A stretch of 64,000 bases of DNA from Climacium dendroides (GCA_950106755.1 OX467087.1:10730047-10794046); one strand, 5' to 3'. Shown: positions 12,641 to 26,363, counted from the first letter of the stretch. Notes: a model not told the origin generated them from the sequence alone. A program made the numbers and translations.

Positions 12641-13359
12641 AATTTCACAATGTACATTGCAAGATATTATTTAGCATTTGAAGTGACAAAAATCCTTTTG
12701 GGGGCCTACAAAAAATGAGGTAGCTTGCACTTCACAAGGTCACATATATATGAATAAGTGTCCAAAATGGTGGTGCTTCTTTGCATCCAAAGAAGTTTGT
12801 TAAAGGCAAGTTGGCTACATGTTTGAATTTTTTAAAATCATTTGGAATTGTACAATATATAAAAAAATAGTAAGTAGAAAAAAGTAGAGAATGATCCAAA
12901 ATACTAAATTGCTAAGAATTTAGTTATGGAATTGAAAAATGTCATTTGTAATGTTGCAATAAACAATCTACATCATGTGATTTTTTATTTACAAAAAATA
13001 TTGAAAATTGAGTTCAATAAAGGACCTTACAACTATCTTAACCAAAATAAAGTGATTCAAAGCTTTCCATGTATATATAAATCTAGAGAATCAATTAAAA
13101 AAATGATTTCTTAAAAAAATGATTTTTAAAGAATTTTTTTGGATTGCCTAGGTTGTCCACAAATCATTGAAAATTATATATCTTAGAATACCTTTTTAAC
13201 TACATAGTCAAAAGTTATGAAAATTGTTGGATCCTAGAGCCTCTCCTTGTCCATATGTTGTGTGAAAATTTCAAAGAAAAAATTGAAAATACCATTTGTA
13301 GTGTATTGCCTAAAATCACTATATTGCCAAAAAAATGCAGATTAGTCCTTTAGGGGTTA
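12641..13359 (-). mobile_element. Truncated copy of TTAA-flanked family A (inverted)
   Basis: Reverse-oriented relative of the complete copies at 24040-24982 and 34998-35876. Shared blocks include the ACATTGCAAGATATT stretch near 12650, the region of GCACTTCACAAGGTCACAT, and the terminal CCTTTAGGGGTTA ending at 13359. The other terminus is missing, so it is decayed. There is no coding capacity. Confidence 0.6.
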
Positions 13360-15675
13360 TGCGAAGGATAAGCTAGTGGAATAATTCTATATTGTAATAA
13401 TTGATGCATCATTCAACTGAGGTACTATTTCTAGTACTTAAAGACACTTGAATTTTTACTACAATTTAGTTAGTGTAATTGAGCATTTTTTCAAACCACT
13501 AAATTCTAGTATAATTGAGAAAGAACTCACAAATCCATATTTTAGATGATGAGCAAAGTACCTCACCATATTCATTCCTGGCCAAATAGTTGTTCATTCC
13601 TTTCAAATAATGTTTGAGTCCAAAATAATAAATCCTTATGATTAATTTGATGAATTGAAGCTAATAAAGATTATAAGAATTTGTAAAATACAAGAATGGA
13701 TTCAGATGTTAAATGTTTAAGAGGCCTTGTGAATGATGAATGCATTTGTTCAAAACCCTACACTACATACAAATGAATGTACTATCCAAAGAATCATGGT
13801 ATCTCTTGTTTAATTCCAAAGAGTCATGGTGTCTCTTGGATGGATTACGAACAATGTCTTCAAGAACTTATTGTAGAAGCTACTAAAAATAGATGAAGTA
13901 CATTCAAGTATGTTGAAAAAACAACTTTTGTATATTCTTCAACAATGTCACATTGGGTGCTTCACAATTTTTGTGCATGGATCTAAATCATCTCATGAAG
14001 GAATAAGAAGCAAAGGAAAACTTGCAAAATTGATCTTATCTCTAGATTATTTTTATACCATAATTTAATTTTGCTTAATAATTTCAAATCTCCATTCATC
14101 ACTCTACTAGGGTCTCTTAGAGGGAACTTCTATACAATAGGAGTTGATTGAAACCCGGTATGCAAGATAAAATAAATTCTAGAAGTTTGCAACAATTGCT
14201 TTCAAGAACCAAAATTGTTATTCAACACAGATTTGGGAGGAGGCTTGTGAAAACTAGGGGAAATAAGTTTCCAATTTTCAACATTAGACATAAATGTTTT
14301 GGTTCTTATTAGGAGGGTGTCTTTTGCGTGTACATACTTTGGAGGTACATGTAGATATGCAAAAATTGCAATTGACCCTAACAATGCTTATTCATTGTCC
14401 AATATAAGGACACCTTTTGCACTTCCCATTGTTAGTTTGACAACAAGATAAAATTACTCCTAAAATATAGTCATTGTTTTCTCTATTCTCATATAAATAA
14501 TAGCACAATGGAACTTGGCAAAGGCCATTCCAACTCTAGAAAATATGAAAGAGCATCTTGATTTCAATTCTGCAAAGAAGTTTTTCCTTGGGATTAAAAA
14601 TCATGAATTTTCGTAAATATAATATTTTTTGTGTGGTATATATTTGTCATAGTTTGGAGAAATAATTATCTCTTGTAAGGTAGGTACACTTAAAATTGCG
14701 CTGTGCCTAACCGCCCTATAAAATTAGCCCAAAAATGGTGTGAATAAATTTCAAAAATTGTAAATGACTGAAATATGGCAATTTAGATACATGTTAGAGG
14801 CTTCAAAGCTCACATGACTAAGCATTCACATCCTTGATGAACCATTCTGTTGCTTGTTGGTTTATGAACTCATTTATTTTTCTCCATAATAATAGTGTGA
14901 TTTCGCCTCTATTTCTTTCAATTCTAACACCTTGGGAGGGAGAATTTTGAATGCAACCACTTCATTTTCAAGTGGCCTATGTGCATTATAAGTACTCTAG
15001 TTTCAGAAGTTTGTACCCCTACTGTGGTCTTAAATTTGTCAGAATCTGAAAATTGATTGTCCACCTCTTTGATTTCTACACATATCTTCATTGTCTTGTA
15101 TTCACTATTTACTACTTATACTTTCAATTACCCACAACCCAATTTGTGGCGGTTTTGGGTGTACCTACCTTGTGTTGTATACAACAATCTAATTCAGCTC
15201 TCAGGATCGAAATTGAATTTCCACATCAGATTCTCAGGGGTTTACGTTACCTCACACCATTCATAAGATGACATATGGCACTTTTTTTTAAAAATGACTT
15301 GGGACCTCCACGTAGCGTAGCACCCTCCTTTTTCTCGTGAAGGAGGAGGAGCTGGCTTCGCGTGAGATCACGACGCATCTATCTGCGGAATCCACGATTG
15401 CGAGCTTTTGTAAAGATTCACAACTGTCGCTGCTTGTTGTTATGAGTGCGAATTTGTGGCTATTCGGCTGCAGGGCTCAAGAGTGTGAGCTCACCATTGC
15501 CTCCGATTGTTTTCTTAAGACCCTTTGAATTTCTCTTCAAGTTCGAAATTTCTCGAAGGCAGAAGATTGTAACTGAGAACGGCATGGGCATCGCTTTCGA
15601 TTTTCCCACTTTCTAGGTAGTGTGACTCAGGGTTTCGTGTTTCTGTAGCTGGAATCGCGTAGTTCCACATTCCCC
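13360..15675. other. Intergenic, then F-box gene upstream region
   Basis: 13360 to about 15290 is AT-rich and without recognisable features. From about 15300 the GC content rises, and the sequence is likely promoter and leader of the F-box gene at 15778. Short frames here look fortuitous. Confidence 0.5.
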
Positions 15676-15684
15676 AAACCCTAA
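15676..15684 (+). promoter_or_regulatory. Telo-box-like motif AAACCCTAA
   Basis: A perfect AAACCCTAA lies about 95 bp before the F-box start codon. In plants this motif occurs near transcription starts and binds telobox factors. A single 9-mer can occur by chance, so function is uncertain. Confidence 0.3.
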
Positions 15685-15777
15685 TTTGGCAGCAGGGGAT
15701 ATAAATTCGTAAAGAATTTCTCTCCAGGGACGAGGATTCCTGTCTTTGTAGGCTTAATATTGTTAAAGCACCCTTCC

Positions 15778-18032
15778 ATGGACTCTTCCTGCGATGATCT
15801 CATGTTATTGAGACCATTCTCGGACCCCTTAGGGCGACAAATTTCGAAGCGATCCCCATCGTCCACCTTCGTCTCCCAGGAGCAGACCCCAGAGGATCCA
15901 TGGCGGCTCCTTAGCGATGACATGTTGGAGTACATTCTAGCGCGACTGCCTCTCTTCCCTCTTAAGGTCTGCAAAGAAGTTTGCAAGCGATGGGAATCAG
16001 TCCTTAGCACCCCGGAGTTCGACACTCTTCACCGTCTTCTCGGGGAGCAGCAAGCGCGGTTGGTGTGCTACCGCACGAACCACCTGGTGCGCAGCAAGTC
16101 CCAAGCGTTTGCGTACGAGGAAGATGCGGGCGCTTGGATCACTCTCCCCCCCATGGAGTTTCCGAGTCACAATTACGGCTCTCTGGCGTCCGCGAATGGA
16201 GTGGTGTTTGCCATTGCTGGCCCTGGGGATAACAAGCTAGTGTACAAACTCACGAGCTCGGCGTCGTGTCCGTCGTCGTTCTTGGGGACGTGGGAGCACA
16301 CGCCGGCTATGGGGTTTGCGCGGCATGCGCCGGTTGTGAGTGTGGCATTTGGGACAGGGAAGGAGGGGAACGGACATAAGGTGGTGGTGGCTGGTGGAGT
16401 GCCGGATTATGAGCCTGAGCACATGGCGGTGGAAGTCTTTGATTCTGAGACTGGTAAGGGGATCACATTCCCTTGGGGATGCCGTAGATAATCTTTTGCC
16501 TGAAACGGGAGAATGCTACCATTGGAATCTAACCTCTTTGATCTTACCACTTGGAATCGTAGGTTTGGATGTGTATGACATTGTTTGAATGTGTGAGAAG
16601 TGTGCTAGAGTGGCAACTGTGCAGGGTATTCTAGAATGTCGTTTCAGAGGAGGTCGTAATTAATGGGTTTGAGTGTAGCATTCTCCTATTCTGGGAATGA
16701 GAAAATGGTCTTCTGTGACACCCACCACTAGGCTCTGATTTTCTTCGTCTGGTGAAATGTTCTGTTTTTTATTAGTTGAAGTTTACTTTCTCAATTTTGG
16801 GTGACTTGGAGCGAAGTTTAACAGTAGTGGGAATAATGTCCCATCCCAGGCTGGGAGTCTACTCAAATTGGATGGAATTGGTCACTAACGACCAGTTCCT
16901 GCCAAGTTGAGTGGACTCCCTAGCTGGAATAGTCATGATTTCCACTCGTGTAAATTTTTCATGATTCAGCGATTAGCGATTTGTCAGCTTTGTAGATGTA
17001 GATATTCCTAATCATTTTTCCATTACATTCAGACTGCTATGCCGATGTTCTCTGAAAATGGCATTCTGGAATACTTTGTACACTTGTCACATTATGATTG
17101 ACTGTAGCTCACTTTTTGCACATTCAAGCTGTGCCATAGTTATTATTGTGGGAGTCAGATTAAAGAGGTCCGGTTGTAATCCTTAAAGAACTGTTGGTGC
17201 TGAACATTGTGAGATGTATATCTTGAACCAAAAGCTGACCTTCCTTTTAGAGCTGCAAATGTCATACTCTCTTTACTATGTCCAAGGTGAATGAAAGTAT
17301 ATTGTTGAATGGTTTGATGAGTTGGGTCGGAACTCAAGCTATGGCTGTGGAGGGATTTCATATGCAAACGTAAGAGTTGATACTGAACATGATGGAGTCC
17401 TTAGTATGCATTCCTGCTCACTAAGAGCAGGAAATTGTAAGGTTTGTACTTATGGCCATTTGTATGCATTGCCAGGTGTCTGGGAGGTGTATGGTAGTTT
17501 ACCAGACGACTTCTCAGGAAACAGCTCCAGACTCTGGATGTCAGGAGTTGTGTGTGACAACAAGCTGTACATGACGTTGATTCGCTCATGGACATTTTAC
17601 GCTATGGATTTGACTCTTAGGCAATGGACTCCCGTCCTGTTGCAGCGTCCTCAGGGTTTGATATACCACCACATCATGGCTATTGGTGCAACGCTGGTAG
17701 TGGCTGGATTATGTAAGCAGCCAGAAGGAAATGCTCTGAACCTCTGGAAACTGGACCCCAACACACAGAGCTTGCTTCAAATTGGGTCCATGTCAGGCCC
17801 AGTATTTGCCTCGCTGGGGAGAAATTCAGAAGTGCCAACCTTGAATTTTCTAATGAATGAGAATGTGATATACGTCTCCAAGGCATACACTAAAGATGGG
17901 GCATGGGTGATGGGAGCGATCTCTCTGGAGGAGTGCAAGACTGAGTGGCATGTTTTACCCAGTGTGTCATCCTTAGGGTACAGATTTGATAGCATGGTTA
18001 CCTTTTGTACTTCTATTAATATTAGTCCGTAG
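15778..18032 (+). CDS. F-box/kelch-repeat protein, two exons
   Basis: Probable substrate-recognition subunit of an SCF-type ubiquitin ligase. The exons are 15778-16453 and 17476-18032. The intron begins GTAAGG and ends CCAG, and the junction splits a Gly codon (phase 1). The product is 410 residues. The F-box is about residues 42-80 (LLSDDMLEYILARLP, VCKEVCKRW). Kelch-type segments follow; one reads KVVVAGG at the end of exon 1, and VFDSETGVWEVYGSLPDDF spans the splice junction, which supports the model. ATG 15778 was chosen because the longer frame needs a TTG start. The ligase role follows from the family; the substrate is unknown. The second F-box gene at 43786 is only distantly similar. 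Confidence 0.88.
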
Positions 18033-20146
18033 ACTTCTGTGTAGTGTTATTAGGATCTCAGGGGTTATTTTGTAGCTGACTACTATTCGAATGTATATTA
18101 CATTATTACGTCTAGGGACATTGGTTATGTCACTACTCCAACTATACTGGGCGAAGGAATAGGGTGAGCTTTCTAATGACAACAGTTTCGACTAGTATTG
18201 GTAATCTTTGAAATTGTACAGTACATTGCAGTAAGTGAGCACATGGGGATGAACAAACTGTTGTGTTGTATGTTCTGTAGCAGCTGCTACAACTGATATT
18301 TCTTCTCTGAATGTGTTCTTTGATTTGATGAATAATTGCGACCCAGGAATATGTACGGCTATACTCAGTTAAGTGCTTTCAAATAACATTTCAGCTATGT
18401 TTGTGAATGCCCCCACCTCAGCTGACATACTTTGTAGAATTGTAATTGCCCAAACAAAGTGCCTTAAAGTAGGAGGTCCATAAATTGTTCCCTAAAGTAT
18501 ACCTACTCCATCAATGACAATCATAGATATTTTAAGGAAAATGTCACTAGTTCCTAGTTAGGGGATGCATTTAGAAGTTGGTTAGTTCAAGGTCTTCCTA
18601 CCTTTGTAGTGTGGACTATGAACCCAATTGTAAACCAATATTAGTTAAATATGGGGCCATCTAATTTCAAAGTCTTTATATCACCATCAAAACCTTTTTA
18701 AGAATTGGCTTCATGACTTGAACACCCTTGGAATTGATTCAAGAAAAAATCTAGATTTGTATTGAACACAATCTTGAGTTTGATTCATAGATATGAAATA
18801 ATTTAGGATTTTTTTAGTTCCAAGTGATAGTTCTCAATGAGAGGAGTATACTCTAGCACATTATTAAGAATCAATTGTGTTGAACAATAAATAACTTACA
18901 AGAATGGCATGCTAAGATAACTACACCTAAAATCGTACAAATAAGCTTTGTGGCATTATCAATGTGCTCTAGAAAATGAACAATAAACTTTGCACATTGG
19001 TGAAGGACTATAAATCAAAATGCAAGTGGTTCCATAATTTTTGGACACATTGTGAATTAGTTACAAATTTTCAAAGATGCAAAGTGTAGGGTGCTAAAAG
19101 TGTCATGTCGGTGATGCTAGAATGCATTTGATGCATATGAAGAATGACACTAAAAAAGAAGGTAAAGCAACTGAAAGTGTACCAAAAAAATTTCACTTCT
19201 AAGGTTGCCACCTCCATATTACTATAAATAGAGCTTGTACACTACTCAAAATTCACCTTACATTTGTCCTTGTCATGCACTTCATTTGGGGTATCCTCCT
19301 TGTTCAATTTCCCTTACAAAAAAAGGGGGTCAATTTTGAGAAGTGGTTCATTTTAGGCGTAGTTACTTTGTAACTAGATTGACAAAATACTAAAGCATGC
19401 ATTAGCAAGTACATGCACAAACTTTAATACAAGCATACATTAAACAAATATATCTGATATACCTCTCTACACCATGTTGATTACACAGTATACTATAGCT
19501 AGTTTACCAAATATATGGTACAACCACCCATTCCCAACCATGGATTTATATTCATCCTATAGGGTGCATCTATTTCCAACCAAGGTTGAAACAAAATTCC
19601 AACAAAAGTTTGGAATGCCTTCAATCATTTCTCTTTTTCAAGGTTGGGACTATAGTAGACCACCTATAGTAGTTGACTACTTAAGTGATTCTGCACATGT
19701 TCTGGAGCAATATTAGGCAATGTAAATTTCCTCTCATGTAAGAAGATAGAAATCACAGCCAAGATTGTAATTTTTTTGGTAATTTTATAGCTTGACTTGA
19801 AATTACTAAGAATTACTCTAACTAATTAGCACCCTATGCTGAGCAGGAAGTACCTGACATCATTGGATCAAGAAAGCTTCGTCTGGTTCATCTTCCCGTT
19901 TCAAACTGCTGCTTCGCTGGCTCATCATGATGCAAGGTGTACTTCGAATTCGGAGAGTTCGGATGTAGGTTATCCAATGCCGAATTCATCTGTCTTCCAA
20001 TAAAATTGGGTCCCCGGCCATTGACAGCCCCTACAGAATTGAAAATGAAATATGTTTTGAATTGGAGATCTGTAGTTGAGAAGGGGAGTCGTCCCAACTG
20101 CTGAAGAATGTTGTGAAGAACTCCAACAATAATTGAAGGTTGAGCT
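18033..20146. other. Intergenic with a degenerate TIR repeat
   Basis: The 3' flank of the F-box gene is followed by AT-rich DNA. About 19515-19740 is a decayed relative of the CCACCCAT family (phrases such as TAGGGTGCATCTATTTCCAA recur near 6520 and 27935). No gene is seen. Confidence 0.45.
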
Positions 20147-20779
20147 TCAGATGGCTATGGCGTCGTCGAGGATCACGATCTCTCGACACCAGCTCCCCAA
20201 TTTCAATCTCCAATAGGGCCCCCACGCTGACACCAAATACTGAGCACTCGCCACAGTCAAGAAAGGCGCGCAAATTACATCCCCCACACAATCCACATCA
20301 TCGTCTCTTCTCCTCCCATCGCTGAGCGAAGCATTGCGTCCTAACCCACGAGCCCGTCCAACTTGGCGAGGAGGCCGTGCAATTTCCGGCTCACTCTGTG
20401 CTCGTACCGTTGCAGGCACAGTGGGACGCTGGCCGGTTGCCACACGCCATAACCAATCGAGTGCACAAACTACAAGAAAGATAGGGGCAAATGCTGTGGC
20501 CCCGGACACGCAGAGAACGAGGGCTGGCAGCCGAATGATCATGAACAACACGTCACAAGAAAATGGGCCTAGTAGTACTAGGATTACTGCTACCAAGAGC
20601 AGCAGAGGGACGCACAAGAGAAGGGTGATGTGAAGGAGGCTCCATAGAAGCACACCCAGTGGTCGAGGGAGCCAATTGCTGGCTAAAAGAGAGAATCGAA
20701 GACGCGTGTAGAAAGTAGCGTCTTCGAAGGTGTGGACTGTCACAGTGTCCTCTGCTTGCAATTGCTTGCAGAGCTCCAT
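20147..20779 (-). CDS. Putative membrane protein, unknown function
   Basis: A 210-residue frame that I do not recognise. The start is the first in-frame ATG (20779); the longer frame would need a TTG. Residues 1-35 are soluble. About 41-71 is very hydrophobic (rich in L and V) and about 77-113 is a second hydrophobic stretch, so two or three membrane passes are likely. Residues 115-165 are Arg-, Pro- and Ser-rich with an acidic run (RRRDDDVD), probably cytosolic. The GC-rich composition, clearly above the flanks, and the long open frame favour a real gene. The C-terminus could be altered by an unseen intron. Family assignment needs a homology search. Confidence 0.5.
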   Translation of the reverse strand: MELCKQLQAEDTVTVHTFEDATFYTRLRFSLLASNWLPRPLGVLLWSLLHITLLLCVPLLLLVAVILVLLGPFSCDVLFMIIRLPALVLCVSGATAFAPIFLVVCALDWLWRVATGQRPTVPATVRAQSEPEIARPPRQVGRARGLGRNASLSDGRRRDDDVDCVGDVICAPFLTVASAQYLVSAWGPYWRLKLGSWCREIVILDDAIAI

Positions 20780-22026
20780 GGAATCTCTGGAGCTAAATTG
20801 CAACCAGATTCAAGACCAGGAGAGCCCGCAGGAGAGTCAAGTAATGAAACGAGTCTGATCTTTTTCTTTCCTGGAGAATGGGACGTGCAGACATGGATTA
20901 CTTTGTCACAGATCCTAAGAATGCGGCATCGACAGTTGATGATCTTGTGAAAACAATAATTGCCGATGGATCTGCTGCTTGAATTCTGCCATAAATTTTG
21001 CAAGGAATCTTGCACACAGTACGTAGGCTGGTAGCTACAATTACAGCAAACTACAACGAGAAAGCAGCGTGCACCTGTAGCAGCTTAGGCCAACGTACAA
21101 ACGACAACTCACAACCTGACAAGAGCAACACGCGGAAGCGGAGCAGGCGTCGACGAGGGAGAAATGAATTGCAAGAAATAGCGTTGAAAAAGATTACGAA
21201 ACCCTGAGGTGGTCGGCAACCGATGGTTGGAAAATACCTCGTAAGGGGCTGATTACGCAATGGAATGACCATTGTGTAATCTGCCGTTCCCCATTCGCGG
21301 CTCCCGCCGGAACGGCAGATTACACTCCACAATCCAACAATGGCCATTCCATATTACATCTACATCTCGATCTGGATTCTGGAGTACTTCTACTACCGAC
21401 AATTGAAGTGGTTGCTCGTAAACAAACAGCAACGGGACTAGATAGATCATAAGGCTCCTTTTGCACTGCTCGCTAAAATTTGCAAACTTCGATCGAACCG
21501 GAATCCTGATAGCCTGGCATTTGAATGAAACCTGACCTGGGTATTAACCTTAAAGCGCAGGGTGGTTATCAGAAACAGCCGAGTAGTTCTACAGAATCAC
21601 AAACTTCCACTTGATGTGCTTCTGGTTGATCGTAGAAGGGCTCCCATTCAGCGACATGATTATGAAAAATAACCTTCCACTGATCGACAGACAAAGCTGC
21701 CTCGAAATCACGACTTGGCAGTCTTTTGAAGTTCTAGCGCCTAGATCTCTAATTAAGAACTAGGCCAGGTATAGATCTGAAGTTTCAGTCGGGCGACTGA
21801 AACTGCACCAATTTCTCTCAAATCGATCCTCGAAACAACAGGGCATCGACAACAACCCTGGCATGCATAAAATTTGCTCGCTTTCTGAATCGCTTTGCTG
21901 ATAATGCAACACTTTGACTTCGGAGCAACGTTAGTTTAAAATCTACAGCAAGGTGATGCAATTGTGAAATTAAAGTACTTTTCAATAACTTGATGACGGA
22001 TGATCCCATCCTAAATCTTATTTTGC
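20780..22026. other. Upstream region of the putative membrane protein gene
   Basis: Moderately GC-rich, plausible promoter and leader for the minus-strand gene at 20147-20779. The short frames on both strands show no recognisable domain. Confidence 0.35.
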
Positions 22027-23517
22027 AACCACTTTGCCGGTGTTCCCCTGTTGTGGGATTTTACCTGCGTTTTGCAGTTGTTTGGAAATTGCAGAACCTG
22101 TTCGATAGTCGTCGGATTGAGCTCAACGCTAGTCTGAGTACTTACCGGGAGGCTTCTCACGTCGGATTCCAGGAGGAAAGCTTGTCGATTGTCGGTAGAA
22201 GAAATATCCCGGCTCGAGAGATGAAGGTAGCAATATTATGAAGCTCACCTGTGCAAGGAGGGGCAAAATCCACGTTGTCTGTTAAAATCTACTTTGTTGA
22301 ATCCCAGTGCCACTTGCAATATTAAGCCGACTTCGCTGCTCTCTTGTTGCGAGTGCGTGGTTCCTTCGGCAGCTGGGAGTGGTTGTGCGGAGCTGGTTCA
22401 GTCATCTTACTGAGTAGATTTGATGAACTGATTGTAGAGGAGAAGTGAAAGTGCACCCAATTTCTGTGCATAATGAAGCCAAGTGCATGGTGGAAGTGTC
22501 TCTGTCTGAATGGCGAATAGTGTAACTTTCTGTGGGGATTACGAATTGCAGGGATTATGTAGTAGATAATCAGACAGTTATCGGACGTAACAATTGAAAT
22601 CAAGATCTTAAAGATATGAATCTCTCAGTGTGGGGAGGATGGGATTTTGACTCTAAACTCTCCTCTTCGTTTTCAATCGACTTGTTCATGCAACGAATGT
22701 GAGGAGCACAATCTTCCATGCTTCACTACTTATTTCAATCACAGAAAGACATTTCTCAGTCGCGTGCATCTTCAAAGCATGTTTCCCGAATGGAATCAAG
22801 ATGCAATTCATTTGGAGACTTTACATTCCCCACGAAATGAAAGAGAAATTTAAGCATTATGCACAGTACAAGGTAGCTCAAAATCTGGAGATTGGTATTG
22901 GAAAATAATACTCTGAGTACATGACTTGTTGAACCTCACAAGCTGGCTAGCTAAGGATGTGCTTTTCCAAAACTAGGAAAGAGAGGAGTGGTCATGGTTT
23001 AGGCTAAGTTTCCATGTATCTTCATGTCGCTAGAGTGGTATTGGTCTGATGAGTGGAGTTGAGGGAGAATGAGATTGATATCTGAGTGACCGTTGAATCA
23101 ATACGAGCGAGTACCGTAATCTGTCAATTAGTGAGAACTTAACCTTACCGTGCTACCTGTCACCTGAAAATTATAAGTTCTCATTGAGATTATGATCAGA
23201 AAATGATGAGAGTAGCACAAGTGCCTAGTTTATTGAGAAACATACAAAAGAGGGATTTTCAATCACATGTACCAAGCTTGTGATCTCAGGAAACCTCTCA
23301 CATTGAAAAATCTAGGCTCCTGATGAAATCCTCAATGCAAAGCATGATCCTGGTCGAAACTATCAAGATAAGCAGTAAGTTCACACCGATTCTATTTCGC
23401 TTCCAGCTAATGAATCAGCAAGTTGGATTGATTTCAAGAGGTTGAAAAGTTGCGAGCCTTGAAAGATTGACCTCTACTATTTCAACGTTCACCAGTGGAA
23501 ACATGGTCCTGGTAAAC
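22027..23517. repeat. Segmental duplication, copy A
   Basis: About 22027-22560 closely matches 27189-27716. About 23205-23375 matches 27728-27897, and about 23395-23517 matches 28700-28816. Copy A carries about 640 bp between its first two blocks that copy B lacks; copy B carries a TIR element between its last two. The minus strand of the first block has a short ATG frame (near 22404, MTEPAPHN) ending in a stop. The same start in copy B is frameshifted. It may be a duplicated gene 5' end or non-coding sequence. Confidence 0.7.
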
Positions 23518-24039
23518 TCCACATTAAGATCCACCCCGAGTCCAGTTCATCATAAAATGACGAACTTCAAGTGGCCACACCTCAGTTTGTAGGTCTGCAG
23601 CATCCTTTGAGGATTAAGTATGAATCATTTTTAAGTTTAAATAAGTTTAAACTTTAAAACATTGCATAGGCCCAAAAGTGGTTGATTGATGGCTTTCAAG
23701 ATTATTGTGTAGATAGAAATGAAGAACACATCTATTGGTCAGTAAATCAGATCATTTTTGGCAAAGTACTTTGGTGATAGGTCTCATCTTTTTAGGAATA
23801 TTAAAAAAACTTGCAAAACTTGCAAGAAAATTTACAATTTATTTTTTATTGATCCTTGAGCCACAAGTCTAACTTGATTAGGTCATGCATATCATCCACG
23901 ACCTCGTCCAAGACGATACATTGACTATGGCAACGAGCATTGCTTGGCTATTCCATCTCCACCTCACACATCTTGTGCACCATCACCACTTGTTCTTCTT
24001 CACAGGAATGATTCTTTTGTTTAGTATTTCCGCTATAAT
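23518..24039. other. Intergenic, no gene seen
   Basis: AT-rich spacer between the segmental duplication and the TTAA-flanked element. No feature is supportable. Confidence 0.5.
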
Positions 24040-24982
24040 TTAACCCCTAAAAGACCAGCCAGCTAAATTTGGCAATATAGCATTTGTGGGTAGGTATGTG
24101 TGACTAGAGATTTCCATGTTTTGGGCCCAAACTTTAATAAAAGGTGTGGACAAGGAATGTCTTTCATGCGCATTAAAATTCAGGCCATTTAGAAATATGA
24201 ATCAAAAGTTATGGCTTAATGTATTACTTTTTTTTGTAAATGGGCAATCTGGGTAGATAATTGTTTTTTCAAAAACAAAATTTTGAAAATGGTTTTTTAG
24301 ACTTATATATACATGGAAAGCTTTTAATCATATCATTTTGATCAATGACTCAAAAGTTATGAGGAGTTTTAGTTTGTGAAAACTGAATAAAATAAAGAAG
24401 TCTAAAATAAACTTTGAAGTCCTTTATTTTACTCAATTTTCAGTACTTGTTGGAAAAAAATGAAATCATAGGATGTAGGTTGTTTATCACAATATCACAA
24501 CCATTGGAATTTACATTTTTCAATTCCATAATTTCATAACTAAATTCTTAACAATTTAGTATTTTGAATCATTTTTCTACTTCTTTCGTCTTACTTTTTT
24601 TTCCTACATGTTGTAGAGTTCCAAATGATTTGAATTTTTTTCAAACATGTAGCCAACCAGCCTTGAAGAATGAACCCAAAGAAGCACCACCATTTTGCAA
24701 TGGACATTTTTCATACAAATGTGAGCTTGTGAAGTGCAGCTAACTAGTTTTCCCGAGGAGCCAGAAAAAAAATTCTCTGAATTTGAAAGCTCACATCTTG
24801 CAATCCATGTGGTGAAAATTTCTAAAAGAAAATTCACATGTTTTCAAGTCAGTATACTACAAGATCCTATAGTTACAAGTGTCCAAAATTTTATTTTATT
24901 TTCCAAAATTTGGTACTTGTATTAGAAATGGTAGTTTTGGAGCGTTTTTGTTGAAAACATCATAAAGAACTTGAGGGGTTAA
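24040..24982 (+). mobile_element. TTAA-flanked family A element, complete
   Basis: It starts TTAACCCCTAAAAGACC and ends GAGGGGTTAA, so the inverted termini begin CCCC directly inside a TTAA on each side. A TTAA target and C-rich termini are the hallmark of piggyBac-type elements. There is no transposase frame, so it would be a non-autonomous derivative. The interior matches the copies at 34998-35876 and 41661-42581 (for example TTATGAGGAGTTTTAGTT). The superfamily assignment is inference. Confidence 0.65.
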
Positions 24983-26363
24983 CATACTTTTATTTCGTTT
25001 TGGTTCAGCTTTGAAACCACTGCAAAGCACTCATGGAAACTGCAGTTCATTGCCAAGCCACGATTTTCTTTTTCGTTTTGTGGTGCTGATAGTGTGACGG
25101 GAGATCTGATGACCGGCAGTGGCAGCACAAGGAGTCGGTGACGTCTGACTTCTGGCGCAGTTTGTGCACTGCAGCTCTGCCAGACCTTAAACCCACTGTT
25201 CGCCTTTCCTTTGCCGCTGTCTGTGGAATGTGGACTGCCAACATAACTTCCTTAACTTACGACCACTTTGTCGTAGACAAGTTCTTAGTTCTCTCTTGCG
25301 AGCCCGACTTGTCTGTTGTGCGTGCAGACATTTGTGGTGGGGCAGACAGGGAGAGCGAGGACTGAAGAAGCGAGAGACAGGCACGCCAGGATTTCTGAAA
25401 ACGGACTTGAGCTGGAAAATCTGAAGGGAGACTGCGCGGGGGGGACCTGCCTTCAATTGTGGAGCCTTCGTTTCTTCGGGTTTGGGTTCTGCATGCTTTC
25501 GCAGGGGAGGTTGTGGCGGAGGTCGTTGGGGTTAGTTGTTCTGTGTTGAAGATCGCTTTGTTGGAGCTTGACAAGGGACGAGCGGGACGTGTGACAGGGG
25601 GTTTGACGAAAACAGACAGCGGAATTCTCCTGTGCGTATTTGTGTTCGAGAGATTTTTGTTGTTGCCATAGTGTTAGGTTTCGGTGGACGGTGCGCATAG
25701 ATGCGCTGGTAGTGTACGATGCTTGTGTGTGATACTTTATTTTCCTGGTGATCCTCGGACTTGATCCAACCTTTTACATGTTTTAATCGTAGGATTTGTT
25801 GCGGTATGGGCTCGAGTGGGTATGTTGTAGCCTTATGCGTTTGAATTTTCTCTTTTTTTGGTGGCGAGGTGCTTGCTTAATTCTCTTCCGAGACTCTCGA
25901 TCCACCGGCGAGCGTTTGTAAGCGATCTGAATACAGATATCGTCGTTAAAACGTCGATTAGGGCTCTAGGTTATGAGGCTTTACGTGGAAGGAAGCTCCT
26001 TGCTTTGGCTGACCACCTTGTACCTGTCGGATTCTATCTGTTAAGGTCAATTAGCAGGGTAGTCTGCAATCTTCATTCTTTTCGGGAATTTTATTACCCT
26101 TGCGATTCTCGGGCTAGACCCGACCTGTGGCATTTTTCATCTTAGGATTTTGTTGTTTTGGGACCTCGGTGCACTCCGATCCTGTAGCCTGACGCGTCTA
26201 CCCAAAGTGTACCTCGGTGTCCAGCACTTACTCTGGCACGGATAATGGAAATAGGGCTCTGAATTTGGGGTTTGGGGTCCAACAGACGGAACAATCATGC
26301 ATTCGGGGAGAGGACTTGTTTTTGAGAGTTAGGGTTTCTCGTCGTTGCCAACGTTTTCTGGCT
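24983..26363 (+). promoter_or_regulatory. TEN1 upstream region and leader
   Basis: GC-rich from about 25070, unlike the element to its left, so probably promoter and 5' leader of TEN1. It holds a direct duplication: 25708-25841 resembles 26058-26197, sharing the order GGTAGT..., TTTATT..., TTAGGATTT-like and GTAGCCT...GCGT. Several short frames overlap on both strands and none is convincing. A leader intron is possible but not defined. Confidence 0.4.

Noticed and set aside
26217..26363. N-terminal extension of TEN1
   Set aside because: Requires a GTG start and has no similarity to TEN1; the ATG at 26364 gives the expected length.
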